Shown here in pieces: positions 1-7,245 of a stretch of 12,808 nt of DNA (the first letter of the stretch is position 1; every line of letters begins with the position of its first letter). The notes beneath the pieces were generated by a model, which saw only the letters and a list, made by a program, of their open reading frames with translations, was not told the DNA's origin and ran no database searches. Where the stretch lies: the NCBI GenBank assembly GCA_947424995.1, contig CANDYO010000056.1, positions 1-12,808 on the forward strand, given 5' to 3'. The position numbers and the translations under genes are program-made. Source of the DNA: Rickettsiales bacterium (lineage in GTDB: Bacteria > Pseudomonadota > Alphaproteobacteria > Rickettsiales > CANDYO01).

Positions 1-31
1 GGTCGCTTTGCGCCCCAAGGGTAACGTCATC
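1..31. repeat. Possible truncated end of a REP-like palindromic repeat
   Basis: The first bases can fold as an imperfect hairpin (GGTCGC, TTT, GCGCCC, one mismatch) followed by GGGTAACGTC. This resembles the right half of the element at 3858-3974, which is a GC-rich hairpin followed by GGGTGACG. The copy would be cut by the window edge. The rest of the leader up to the gene at 206 is AT-rich and shows no other feature I can support. Confidence 0.2.
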
Positions 32-205
32 GTATTATTTAAGCTACTGATTTTACAAACAATATTCCGTCAATATCTCTAACTTCATAGAGCATAGGAA
101 AAATAATTTAAAAAATCAATTTAATTAAGCAAAACTCTACTAATATAAACCAACTATTAACCTTTAATTGCTAGTATCATAAAAACACTAAATAAATAGA
201 ATATA

Positions 206-2341
206 ATGAAACAACATGATAACTATATAAAATTACAATCTAACAGACAGATAGTCTTAAATGATGCTACTAAAATTGCTGCTACCCCTATTATTACAGC
301 TGATCCTATAGAACCCCTGATTACTTTTAAAAAACCTCTAAATTCTATCGACGATTTAACTGATTCAATCAAAAAATTAGACGAACGCAAAGACAATAGG
401 CTTGGTATTGTCTGGAGTGAAGATCCAGTCAATAAAACTAGAATCAGAGATGCTAGAGGCGTTAAACCAGAGAATCTGTTACTTAAGGAAGATCTGGGTG
501 AAAAATATGCCATGCAAGTGCTTAATCAAGTTAGAGGGGGAATATTACTCTTAGAAAATCGACCCAAAAGCCTCGCACAAGAAGAAGCCATAGCCAAGCT
601 GTTATTAATAGCTGAAAAATCTCTAACCGAAATAAATGAATTACCTAAAAGCATCTTAGCTTATAATAATGCAATGGTTGATGTTCTTAAAACAGCAGGA
701 ATTCCGGATGCTGCTGAGCAATTAAATTTTGCTAAAGAAATAGCAAATTTCAAAGATGATCATCAACATATAGTAACTTTAAATACAGTTAAAGATAACA
801 ATGGAGCTGCACATACTGTAATTGAAGCCGATGTAATGCTAAATGGCTTAACCGATTCTCAAAAAGCTCAATATGCAGCAATAGCCAAATCTAATAAAGG
901 TGTCTCTATAAGCGATGTTGATGGCGCCAGCATGACTTGGTATAATAAATTACCAGATTACCAAAAAGCATTAATTCATGATGTTGCAGATGATATTGCC
1001 AAAGGCACAAAAGTAATCCCTGCTCAATTACGTGAATTAATTGGGGTTAGGAATGGTTATGAAAAAACCACTGCAATCATCTCTCCAGACACAAATGGTG
1101 ATTTAAAAAAACCTAAAGTTTTAGTTCAAAGTCTTCATTGTGGCGCTCCAGCCTCTAAAAATAAACATGGAGGCGAGCAAATTACTGAAGAAAATATTAA
1201 GCAATTGCAAAGTTTTGCTCCTTCTGGTTCAACACTTAACCTTAATAATCTAACTAGTGAAACCACTGCAATTCCATTCATTAAAAAAGATGGTATCCGT
1301 AGTGAGAATTGGATAAGCAAGCAAATAGCTAAAGCAGTTACTGGGATTAAGAAAACCGCTAAAGAAGCTGGAAAACTGCCTAAGGTTACTTCTTCAATGT
1401 CTCCTATTAATAAATGGAGGGTTTTTGGTGGTGGCCTAGACCATAAACAATTTGCAAATTGTTTAAAAAGCATAGGAACACATATAAACGAAATAAAAGG
1501 TACAGATAACATTCAAAATTTTCTTAAGCGTAGCACAATCGAAACTAGGATAAATAATCTTTGGAATAGATCACGAGGTTTAAAAAGCACAGAAGATCTG
1601 GCTCGCGAAGAACTTACAAAAATGGATCCGAGAGATCCTATAACAGCTCTTACTACTGCCATAGATGCAAGAAAAAATTTAAATCAAATAAACTTACTTG
1701 TTGACGATCAAAATAAAAACTTAGAAGTGAGCGGTGCTATGAAATCTCTAGAATATGAGGTAAAACACGGTAACGGTAGCCTCAATAATTTCTATAGAAC
1801 AAACGCAGAAGTAGCCGCATACCCTACCACTGTTGATTTCTGTAAAAGTGGCAAAGATCGAACTGGAATGGTTGAATTAAAAGGTTCTCAGATCGCCATT
1901 AGTGCTGAATTAGGCTTAAGCGAAGCCGCCTCAAAAGAGGCTCTCAAAGCATTAGGAGCTGGTGGACATACTCAAGAAATGGCTGGTATTCAGGGTGGAT
2001 CCGTTGGTAATCACTCAATAAAAATGAGCGCTGAATTTGGCCTTAATCCAGCTGATCAAGTATTGGAGGGGGTGATTAATCAAAAGTCTTCAGGATATAA
2101 TAGTGAAATAAAACTAGGAAAAACAATACTAGGCTTTAAAACATCTAAAAAAGTAAAAGCTGAAAAACAAGCTGAAGGCATAGTATCTGAAGTTAAATTA
2201 AAAGTAGAAAACAAAAAAACTAGCGTAAATGAAGAAGCTGTTTTAAATGCTAAGATAAAAAAAGCTGCAGGTGAACCATTAATCTCCCCTAACACACCAA
2301 CTGTTAACCAACAACAATCTACATCAAGAGGTGCCGGCTAA
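206..2341 (+). CDS. SopB/IpgD-like phosphoinositide phosphatase, candidate secreted effector
   Basis: A 711-residue soluble protein with no signal peptide or membrane segment. Residues 546-554 read CKSGKDRTG, a CX5R phosphatase loop with C546 as nucleophile and R552 as phosphate binder; this is the loop I know from Salmonella SopB and Shigella IpgD, which dephosphorylate inositol phospholipids in host membranes. About 40 residues later, residues 590-606 (QEM, then GGSVGN and IK) resemble the segment that follows the active site in SopB. The protein is longer than SopB (about 560 residues); its first roughly 400 residues match nothing I recognise and could hold a targeting or partner-binding domain. 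The C-terminal tail (about 640-711) is Lys- and Gln-rich and looks disordered, as expected for a type IV secretion signal, but this is inference. The start at 206 has no clear Shine-Dalgarno sequence; no better in-frame ATG is near. The gene stands alone on the plus strand, converging on nuoN. The family is fairly sure, the exact substrate unknown. Confidence 0.8.
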   Translation: MKQHDNYIKLQSNRQIVLNDATKIAATPIITADPIEPLITFKKPLNSIDDLTDSIKKLDERKDNRLGIVWSEDPVNKTRIRDARGVKPENLLLKEDLGEKYAMQVLNQVRGGILLLENRPKSLAQEEAIAKLLLIAEKSLTEINELPKSILAYNNAMVDVLKTAGIPDAAEQLNFAKEIANFKDDHQHIVTLNTVKDNNGAAHTVIEADVMLNGLTDSQKAQYAAIAKSNKGVSISDVDGASMTWYNKLPDYQKALIHDVADDIAKGTKVIPAQLRELIGVRNGYEKTTAIISPDTNGDLKKPKVLVQSLHCGAPASKNKHGGEQITEENIKQLQSFAPSGSTLNLNNLTSETTAIPFIKKDGIRSENWISKQIAKAVTGIKKTAKEAGKLPKVTSSMSPINKWRVFGGGLDHKQFANCLKSIGTHINEIKGTDNIQNFLKRSTIETRINNLWNRSRGLKSTEDLAREELTKMDPRDPITALTTAIDARKNLNQINLLVDDQNKNLEVSGAMKSLEYEVKHGNGSLNNFYRTNAEVAAYPTTVDFCKSGKDRTGMVELKGSQIAISAELGLSEAASKEALKALGAGGHTQEMAGIQGGSVGNHSIKMSAEFGLNPADQVLEGVINQKSSGYNSEIKLGKTILGFKTSKKVKAEKQAEGIVSEVKLKVENKKTSVNEEAVLNAKIKKAAGEPLISPNTPTVNQQQSTSRGAG

Positions 2342-3748
2342 CCCTATATAAAATAGATTAAACAACGCTAGCACCCAAATGATAAACTTGGTGCAATAGC
2401 TCATGTTGCTACTAAATTTAGCTTTTGATTCATCTAAGTAGATTATTTTTACTATTTTTAAATAGTAGTATGCAGCTATAACCGCAGCAATCATGCTAGC
2501 AGCTATTGCTAGATAAATCTCAGCATTCAGCGCTGCTTTAAATACATAAAACTTAGCAAAGAACCCTGCTAGAGGCGGAATCCCAGCGAGTGAGAACATA
2601 AATATCGCCATAGTGGCAGAAGCCCAAGGATTAGACTTAGAAAGACCAGCTAAATCTTCAATATTGCTAATAGGTTTGCCATCTACTTCAATATTCATAA
2701 TCATTGCAAAAGTACCGAGAGTCATCGATACATAAATAATCAAATATTGTATTACACTGCTTGCGGTATCGGTTAAGCTAAATGAAGCTATTGCCAACAG
2801 AATATAACCCACATGACCGATAGAGCTATAAGCCAATAATCTCTTGAAATTACTTTGCTTTAAAGCACCAATCGAACCAATAAGCACTGAAGCACAAGTA
2901 ACTAACACTAAAATCGGCTGTAACTCAACTTTCCAGCCTGCAAAAACATCTAAGGTTAGTCTCAACAATAACCCTACTGCACCAATTTTAGCAACAGTAG
3001 CAAAAAATGTAGTAACTATAGTCGGTGCACCTTGATATACATCTGGAGTCCACATATGAAATGGCGCTGCTGAAACTTTAAAAAATACTCCGATAAGCAA
3101 CATAATTATGCCAATAATCACTCCAATAGCGATATTGCTACTAGGATTATTTGCCAGCAATATCTGTAAGTTTTGATAGTCTAAATTACCAGTAAAACCA
3201 TAAATCAACGAAATACCAAATAATAATATTCCTGAAGCAAAAGAACCAAGCACGAAATATTTTAAGCCAGCTTCTGAGGCTTTACTATCTTCCCGCTCAA
3301 ATGCTGCTAATACATACAGACAAAAGCTCTGCAACTCCAGTGAAACATAAAGGCTTAAAAAATTATTTGCTGAAATCATTAGTAACATTCCGGTGATTGC
3401 CAGCAATAATAATACTGGAAACTCATAGAGCTTTAACATTGAGTCAGACTCAAATTTTTGCCCTTTATACAGAATGATATAAAAAATAGATGAAGTTAAC
3501 AATAACAGCTTGAGCGCCTTAATTAAGCCACTCGTTTTAAATAATCCATCGAAGGCAATTACCTCACCTCCAGGTACTTTATATACCAGTAGATAAACTG
3601 CTATAGCTAAAGCAATAGCAACCGCAATATTCATTAATCTGAAGCAATTGCATTTAGTAAAGGCCCCTAGCATTAGCAAAGCGCAAGCTGCCAAGCTTAG
3701 TAAGATTTCAGGAAATAAAACACTCATTTCACTTAATATTGCACACAT
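2324..3748 (-). CDS. nuoN: NADH-quinone oxidoreductase subunit N
   Basis: A 474-residue polytopic inner-membrane protein, one of the three antiporter-like subunits of respiratory Complex I that couple quinone reduction to proton translocation. The key charged residues are present: E138 in YVSLELQS, K224 in FFKVSAAPFHMWTPDVYQG, K254 and K399 in AGFFAKF, corresponding to E. coli NuoN E133, K217, K247 and K395. Length is normal. The ATG at 3748 is preceded by AAAGGA at good spacing, better than the internal Met8. The TGA stop lies inside the end of the convergent phosphatase gene, giving an 18-base overlap and leaving no room for a terminator between them. Unlike usual nuo operons it does not follow nuoM directly: a GNAT gene and a 246-base spacer with a REP-like element intervene, so it may need its own promoter. 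Confidence 0.97.
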   Translation of the reverse strand: MCAILSEMSVLFPEILLSLAACALLMLGAFTKCNCFRLMNIAVAIALAIAVYLLVYKVPGGEVIAFDGLFKTSGLIKALKLLLLTSSIFYIILYKGQKFESDSMLKLYEFPVLLLLAITGMLLMISANNFLSLYVSLELQSFCLYVLAAFEREDSKASEAGLKYFVLGSFASGILLFGISLIYGFTGNLDYQNLQILLANNPSSNIAIGVIIGIIMLLIGVFFKVSAAPFHMWTPDVYQGAPTIVTTFFATVAKIGAVGLLLRLTLDVFAGWKVELQPILVLVTCASVLIGSIGALKQSNFKRLLAYSSIGHVGYILLAIASFSLTDTASSVIQYLIIYVSMTLGTFAMIMNIEVDGKPISNIEDLAGLSKSNPWASATMAIFMFSLAGIPPLAGFFAKFYVFKAALNAEIYLAIAASMIAAVIAAYYYLKIVKIIYLDESKAKFSSNMSYCTKFIIWVLALFNLFYIGLAGTS

Positions 3749-3800
3749 AATTTATCCTTTAGATTTGTTAGTTAGTTTATCTTTAATATTATCTATATAA

Positions 3801-3816
3801 GACTGTTGCACAAGAC
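3801..3816. repeat. Possible insertion-sequence end, copy 1
   Basis: GACTGTTGCACAAGAC lies about 55 bases upstream of the nuoN start. It matches 12 of 16 positions of a same-orientation motif at 12619-12634. The sequence looks to me like the terminal repeat of an IS5-type element, but no transposase is present, so this would be a remnant or solo end. Read on the minus strand it supplies TTGTGC, a weak -35-like sequence facing nuoN. Confidence 0.3.
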
Positions 3817-3857
3817 CAATTTGTTATTTATGAATTAGCAGTTAGTCATAAAAATGC

Positions 3858-3974
3858 CGTCATTCTTGCGCCATTAGGCGCGAGAATCCAGTTAAAATCT
3901 CTTAAAAATCTTAAAGCAACTGAATATAAGTAAAAGCTTTCAACTGGACCCTCGGCCTTCGGCCGAGGGTGACG
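3858..3974. repeat. Two-hairpin REP-like palindromic element
   Basis: A nested inverted repeat of 117 bases in the nuoN-GNAT spacer. The outer arms are CGTCA (3858-3862) and TGACG (3970-3974). Each side carries a GC-rich hairpin: 3863-3872 with 3877-3886 (10 pairs including one G-T, loop ATTA) and 3948-3957 with 3961-3970 (10 perfect pairs, loop TTC). Inner arms CCAGTT (3888-3893) and AACTGG (3942-3947) flank an AT-rich core of 48 bases. The pattern of hairpin plus GTCATTC and CCAG arms resembles dispersed repeats I know from many alphaproteobacterial genomes. The right hairpin begins 25 bases past the GNAT stop and may also act as a terminator or mRNA-stabilising structure, although no T-run follows it. 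Confidence 0.7.
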
Positions 3975-3994
3975 ACCTCACGTGCTTTGAGTCT

Positions 3995-4459
3995 TTACTT
4001 CCCCACATACCATTCGGAAGCAACCGATAAACCAATTTCTTTTAAAAATTTGCGTTTATCTTGATCATGCGCTCCGCAAACAATTAGCAACTGCTTTACA
4101 TCTTCAGAAGCATTTCTTAAAGCATCTACTAAATATTTTCCAACACTAGACCATAAAGAAGGATCATTTACACAAAAATCATCAATCATCATCGTCATAC
4201 CGCCTGGATTATAAACTTCAGGAGCCGCAACCACTCTACCAATTGCAAAGCCAATAATTTTGGAATCTTCTTCTGCAACATAAAGAAAACAATTCTCATG
4301 AGTGAATAATTCTTCGAACCACTCCATCTGCATTTGATTAGCATTATCTGCTCTTTTCCAAAATTGTGGCTGCGCTACAGCATATTCACATCTTTTTATA
4401 TCTGATAAAGCTACCATTGCATAAATATCTTGAACAGTGGCTTCGCGTATATTGACCAT
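3995..4459 (-). CDS. GNAT-family acetyltransferase-like protein
   Basis: A 154-residue cytoplasmic protein with a GNAT fold layout: an N-terminal VNIREATVQD strand-helix, an FLYVAEEDSKIIGFAIG hairpin at 58-74 (the typical 'may be shared by others' strand pair), the beta-4 strand MIDDFCVND at 91-99, and a helix SSVGKYLVDAL at 104-114 at the acetyl-CoA pyrophosphate site. The classic Q/RxxGxG/A loop is degenerate (only SSVGKY), so activity is likely but not certain and the substrate is unknown. The start lies 3 bases after the nuoM stop, and its Shine-Dalgarno AGGGA lies in the end of nuoM, so the two genes are almost certainly co-transcribed and possibly translationally coupled. It has no known role in Complex I; it looks like a passenger between nuoM and nuoN. 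Confidence 0.75.
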   Translation of the reverse strand: MVNIREATVQDIYAMVALSDIKRCEYAVAQPQFWKRADNANQMQMEWFEELFTHENCFLYVAEEDSKIIGFAIGRVVAAPEVYNPGGMTMMIDDFCVNDPSLWSSVGKYLVDALRNASEDVKQLLIVCGAHDQDKRKFLKEIGLSVASEWYVGK

Positions 4460-4462
4460 TTA

Positions 4463-5923
4463 TTACTTCCCTAATAAAGCTACCACCGGAGCATGAAGAA
4501 CATCAGTAATGATACTTGGGTAAATACCTAGCAAGAAAGTTAAGATAATCAGCGGTACAAAAATTAGCCATTCTCTACAGTTTAAATCTTTTAAGTCTTC
4601 TACCTCTGGATTGGTAATCGCTCCAAACATTACTCGTTTATATAGCCAAAGCATATAAATAGCGCCAAAAACAAGGCTGGTGGCAGCAAGCGCTGCATAT
4701 AACTTACTCACCTGATAAGTTCCAACAACAACTAGCATTTCACCAACAAAACCACTGGTAGATGGAAGGCCAACTGATGCCATCGTAAAAATCATAAAGA
4801 ACAATGCGAACATCGGCATCTTAGTGACCACTCCACCATAATGGCTAATCTCTTTGCTGTGCATCCGATCATAAAGCACTCCCACAACCAAAAATAAAGC
4901 ACTTGAAACTACTCCATGGCTAAGCATTTGGAATAACGCGCCTTCAATTGCTATTTGATTGAAAGTGAATATGCCCATGGTTACAAAACCCATATGAGCA
5001 ATAGAGGAATAAGCAATTAATTTTTTCATATCAGTTTGAACGAAAGCAACCGCTGATGCATATATAATCGCTATTGCGCTTAAGACAAAAATTAAGTGAG
5101 AAAAATGATGGCTTGCTTCTGGCAGCATAGGCAGAGAGAATCTAAGGAAGCCATAAGCGCCCATTTTAAGCAGAATTCCAGCTAAAATAACTGAACCTGC
5201 TGTAGGCGCTTGTACGTGTGCATCTGGAAGCCACGTATGCACCGGCCACATCGGCACCTTAACTGCAAATGAAACAAAAAATGCTAACCATAATAGATTT
5301 TGTACTTTACTAGAAAACTTAGGTACTAAGCCATATAAATTAGGAATATTAAGTTCACCAGTATGTTGATAAATATATATGATGGCAACTAATAAGAATA
5401 AAGAACCGGCTAAAGTATAAAGGAAGAATTTTATGGCTGCATATACGCGCCTTTCTCCACCCCAAATTCCTATAATTAAAAACATCGGGATTAACATTGC
5501 TTCAAAGAAAATATAAAATAAGATAAAATCAAGTGCACAAAACACCCCTATTACCATGGTCTCTAGCAATAGAAACGCAATCATATATTCTTTTACTCTA
5601 AACTTGATTGATTGCCAACTAGCGATAATGCATAATGGAGTTAATATAGCGGTTAAAATAATAAAGAATATTGAGATACCGTCAATGCCAAGATGATAAT
5701 GCATATTGAGCGATTCAATCAAATTATGTATTTCCTGTAACTGGAAATCTGGAGATGATTTATCAAAATTACGATAGATAAAACCACTGAATATTAGAGC
5801 TGTTATACTACTAATTAAAGCTATAATTTTAATAAGCTTTTCATCTTTCGCTACCAGCAAAATAAACAAAGCCCCAAATAAGGGGCATAAAATTATACTG
5901 GATAATAATGGCAATGTTGTCAT
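4463..5923 (-). CDS. nuoM: NADH-quinone oxidoreductase subunit M
   Basis: A 486-residue antiporter-like subunit of Complex I with about 14 membrane helices. Diagnostic residues are E141 in FFEAMLIPMF, K222 in AVKVPMWPVHTWLPDAHV, K253 in LLKMGAYGFLRF and E395 in GFVGEMLVV, matching E. coli NuoM E144, K234, K265 and E407. Length is normal. The ATG at 5923 has GGAAG nine bases upstream. The gene follows the coiled-coil gene by 34 bases with no visible terminator, so it is probably transcribed from the promoter of that gene as well as any read-through from nuoL. The break between nuoL and nuoM is unusual, since these are normally adjacent. The GNAT gene follows immediately. Confidence 0.97.
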   Translation of the reverse strand: MTTLPLLSSIILCPLFGALFILLVAKDEKLIKIIALISSITALIFSGFIYRNFDKSSPDFQLQEIHNLIESLNMHYHLGIDGISIFFIILTAILTPLCIIASWQSIKFRVKEYMIAFLLLETMVIGVFCALDFILFYIFFEAMLIPMFLIIGIWGGERRVYAAIKFFLYTLAGSLFLLVAIIYIYQHTGELNIPNLYGLVPKFSSKVQNLLWLAFFVSFAVKVPMWPVHTWLPDAHVQAPTAGSVILAGILLKMGAYGFLRFSLPMLPEASHHFSHLIFVLSAIAIIYASAVAFVQTDMKKLIAYSSIAHMGFVTMGIFTFNQIAIEGALFQMLSHGVVSSALFLVVGVLYDRMHSKEISHYGGVVTKMPMFALFFMIFTMASVGLPSTSGFVGEMLVVVGTYQVSKLYAALAATSLVFGAIYMLWLYKRVMFGAITNPEVEDLKDLNCREWLIFVPLIILTFLLGIYPSIITDVLHAPVVALLGK

Positions 5924-5957
5924 ATAGTTTTTCTTCCGATAATTTTCTTTAAGTTAA

Positions 5958-6641
5958 TTAATGCATGAATTTTAAGAACACAGCTATTATAGATCCTGTA
6001 CATGCTATCATAATACCACCCATCCAGATGATTGTACGCTTATAAACATCGTCGATTTTTATTTCCAATATGTCTATTCTAGCGCTTAAGTTTGCATTTA
6101 CCTCAAATATTCTAGCATCCAATCCTGATATTCTTGCGCTTAAGTTCGCATTTACCTCAGATATTCTAGCATTTAAATTTGTATCAACTTCGGATATTCT
6201 AGCACCTAAATTTGTCTCAACTTCAGATATTCTAGCATTTAAATTTGTATCAACCTCAGATATTATAGCACCTAAATTTGTCTCAACTTCAGATATTCTA
6301 GCATTTAAATTTGTATCAACCTCAGATATTCTAGCACCTAAATTTGTCTCAACTTCGGATATTCTAGCACCTAATTTTGTCTCAACTTCGGATATTCTAG
6401 TATTTAACTCAGATCCTAAAATTTTGATCTCTGTTTGCAAATCTTTGATATCTACTGTTATCATCATCAAATCTTCCTTAGTAGAAAAATTCTTATCCCT
6501 TTCGCAAATTTCATGGATAATCACTTCTTTAGCTTGCGCCATTCTTTGCGCCACTTTTTCTGCCACCGTATTATTCATACCAGCTGTAATAAACTCATTC
6601 ATCAAGTCTATAGAATCAAAACTCACATATGGATTTCTCAT
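5958..6641 (-). CDS. CCDC90/MCUR1-like (DUF1640-type) coiled-coil, C-terminally anchored membrane protein
   Basis: A 227-residue protein with three parts. Residues 7-60 (SFDSIDLMNEFITAGMNNT, then AEKVAQRM and FSTKEDL) match the head pattern of the DUF1640/CCDC90 family as I remember it: F-D, a helix, G, AE, then TKEDL. Residues 81-197 are a coiled-coil stalk of ten 11-residue units of type ARISEVETNLG plus one 7-residue unit (ARISGLD, 169-175). Residues 203-225 form one hydrophobic helix followed by a short tail, so the protein is anchored at its C terminus. This head-stalk-anchor layout is that of mitochondrial MCUR1/CCDC90B and bacterial relatives, whose bacterial function is unclear. I chose the ATG at 6641 because AGAGG sits five bases before it; the frame stays open to an ATG at 6788, but that 49-residue extension lacks a ribosome site and covers the divergent promoter. 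The gene lies 34 bases before nuoM. Confidence 0.75.
   Translation of the reverse strand: MRNPYVSFDSIDLMNEFITAGMNNTVAEKVAQRMAQAKEVIIHEICERDKNFSTKEDLMMITVDIKDLQTEIKILGSELNTRISEVETKLGARISEVETNLGARISEVDTNLNARISEVETNLGAIISEVDTNLNARISEVETNLGARISEVDTNLNARISEVNANLSARISGLDARIFEVNANLSARIDILEIKIDDVYKRTIIWMGGIMIACTGSIIAVFLKFMH
6051..6401 (-). repeat. In-frame 33/66-base tandem repeat encoding the coiled-coil stalk
   Basis: The gene segment encodes consecutive 11-residue units. In the middle the units alternate between an E type (ARISEVETNLG) and a D type (ARISEVDTNLN), giving a 66-base higher-order period with nearly identical DNA over about three copies (roughly 6166-6360). Units toward the anchor (ARISEVNANLS, ARIDILEIKID) have diverged more. 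An 11-residue period gives a nearly straight coiled coil. All units are multiples of three, so copy-number change would keep the frame. Confidence 0.9.
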
Positions 6642-6793
6642 TTCATCCTCTTGCTTCAAGTTATAGCTCCTGGAAGGAAGTCTACCATATTTAGATAAAT
6701 CCTGCAAACTCAAATGGATATATTCATTCGAAATTTTTGCTATATAATATATAATAACTTTAAAAATATTATCCAAAAAAAAGGCCATAATAG
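6642..6793. promoter_or_regulatory. Divergent promoter region for the coiled-coil gene and yaiI
   Basis: A very AT-rich spacer between two divergent starts. On the plus strand TATAAT occurs at 6743-6748 and again at 6750-6755, about 40-50 bases before the yaiI ATG, without a good -35 box. On the minus strand TATATT/TATTAT-like sequences overlap the same stretch, about 100 bases before the coiled-coil start. A promoter in each direction is expected from the layout; the exact boxes are uncertain. Confidence 0.4.
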
Positions 6794-7243
6794 ATGTTGA
6801 ACATATATGTAGACGGAGATTCCTGTCCGGTAAAAGATGAAGTACTACGGGTATCTCAGCGTCATAAGCTTGAAGTTTACCTGGTCAGCAATAAATGGAT
6901 GCCTCAAGTTATGGGCCCTAATGTTCATAAAATTTTAGTTAAGGCTGGAGCCGACGCTGCGGATGATTGGATAGCTGAGCATATAGCTAAAGATGATATC
7001 GCTATTACCGCTGATATCTTACTTGCAGAAAGATGCTTAAAGGCCAATGCTTACGTAATATCTCCACAAGGAAAAAACTTTAACGATGATAATATTGGCA
7101 TAACGGTTGCTATGCGCAACCTCCATACTCACCTTCGTGAAACTGGAGAAATTTTTAGTTATAATGCTAGCTTTAGTAAGCAAGACCGTTCACGCTTTCT
7201 GCAGAACTTAGAACTTGTAATTCAGAAGATTAAAAGAGGGTAA
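6794..7243 (+). CDS. yaiI: YaiI/YqxD-family (UPF0178, DUF188) protein
   Basis: A 149-residue cytoplasmic protein, full length for the family. Hallmarks are IYVDGDSCPVK at 4-14, GADAADDWIAEHI at 52-64, ITADILLAERCL at 71-82, PQGKNF at 91-96 and ASFSKQDRSRF at 125-135. The acidic residues D7, D9, D54, D58 and D74 fit the view that the family is a PIN/NYN-like putative metal-dependent nuclease, but its biological role is unknown. The start is preceded only by a weak AAGG. It is the only plus-strand gene inside the nuo region and runs against the operon, ending 2 bases before the stop of the convergent hepT gene with no terminator between them. It probably arrived as a separate insertion. Confidence 0.93.
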   Translation: MLNIYVDGDSCPVKDEVLRVSQRHKLEVYLVSNKWMPQVMGPNVHKILVKAGADAADDWIAEHIAKDDIAITADILLAERCLKANAYVISPQGKNFNDDNIGITVAMRNLHTHLRETGEIFSYNASFSKQDRSRFLQNLELVIQKIKRG

Positions 7244-7245
7244 GC

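Noticed and set aside
1135..1512. Open minus-strand frame inside the phosphatase gene
   Set aside because: It lies opposite a clearly coding frame, has no ribosome site and no recognisable domain; the same holds for the frames at 223-513 and 2080-2295.
2844..3035. Short plus-strand frame inside nuoN
   Set aside because: It lies opposite conserved nuoN helices; the composition is that of an antisense shadow.
3948..3970. Simple Rho-independent terminator of the GNAT gene
   Set aside because: The hairpin is strong, but no T-run follows it on the minus strand, and it is one half of the larger palindromic element. A terminator role is possible but not shown.
6051..6401. CRISPR array
   Set aside because: The repeats are contiguous 33-base units without unique spacers and encode an 11-residue protein repeat in frame.
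6070..6666. Long open plus-strand frame opposite the coiled-coil gene
   Set aside because: It is a by-product of the 33-base repeats: the antisense frame is stop-free because the same unit is repeated. It has no ribosome site and no plausible protein features.
6642..6788. N-terminal extension of the coiled-coil protein to an ATG at 6788
   Set aside because: The ATG at 6641 has a strong AGAGG ribosome site at good spacing and begins right before the family's head motif. The extension would occupy the AT-rich divergent promoter and has no ribosome site.
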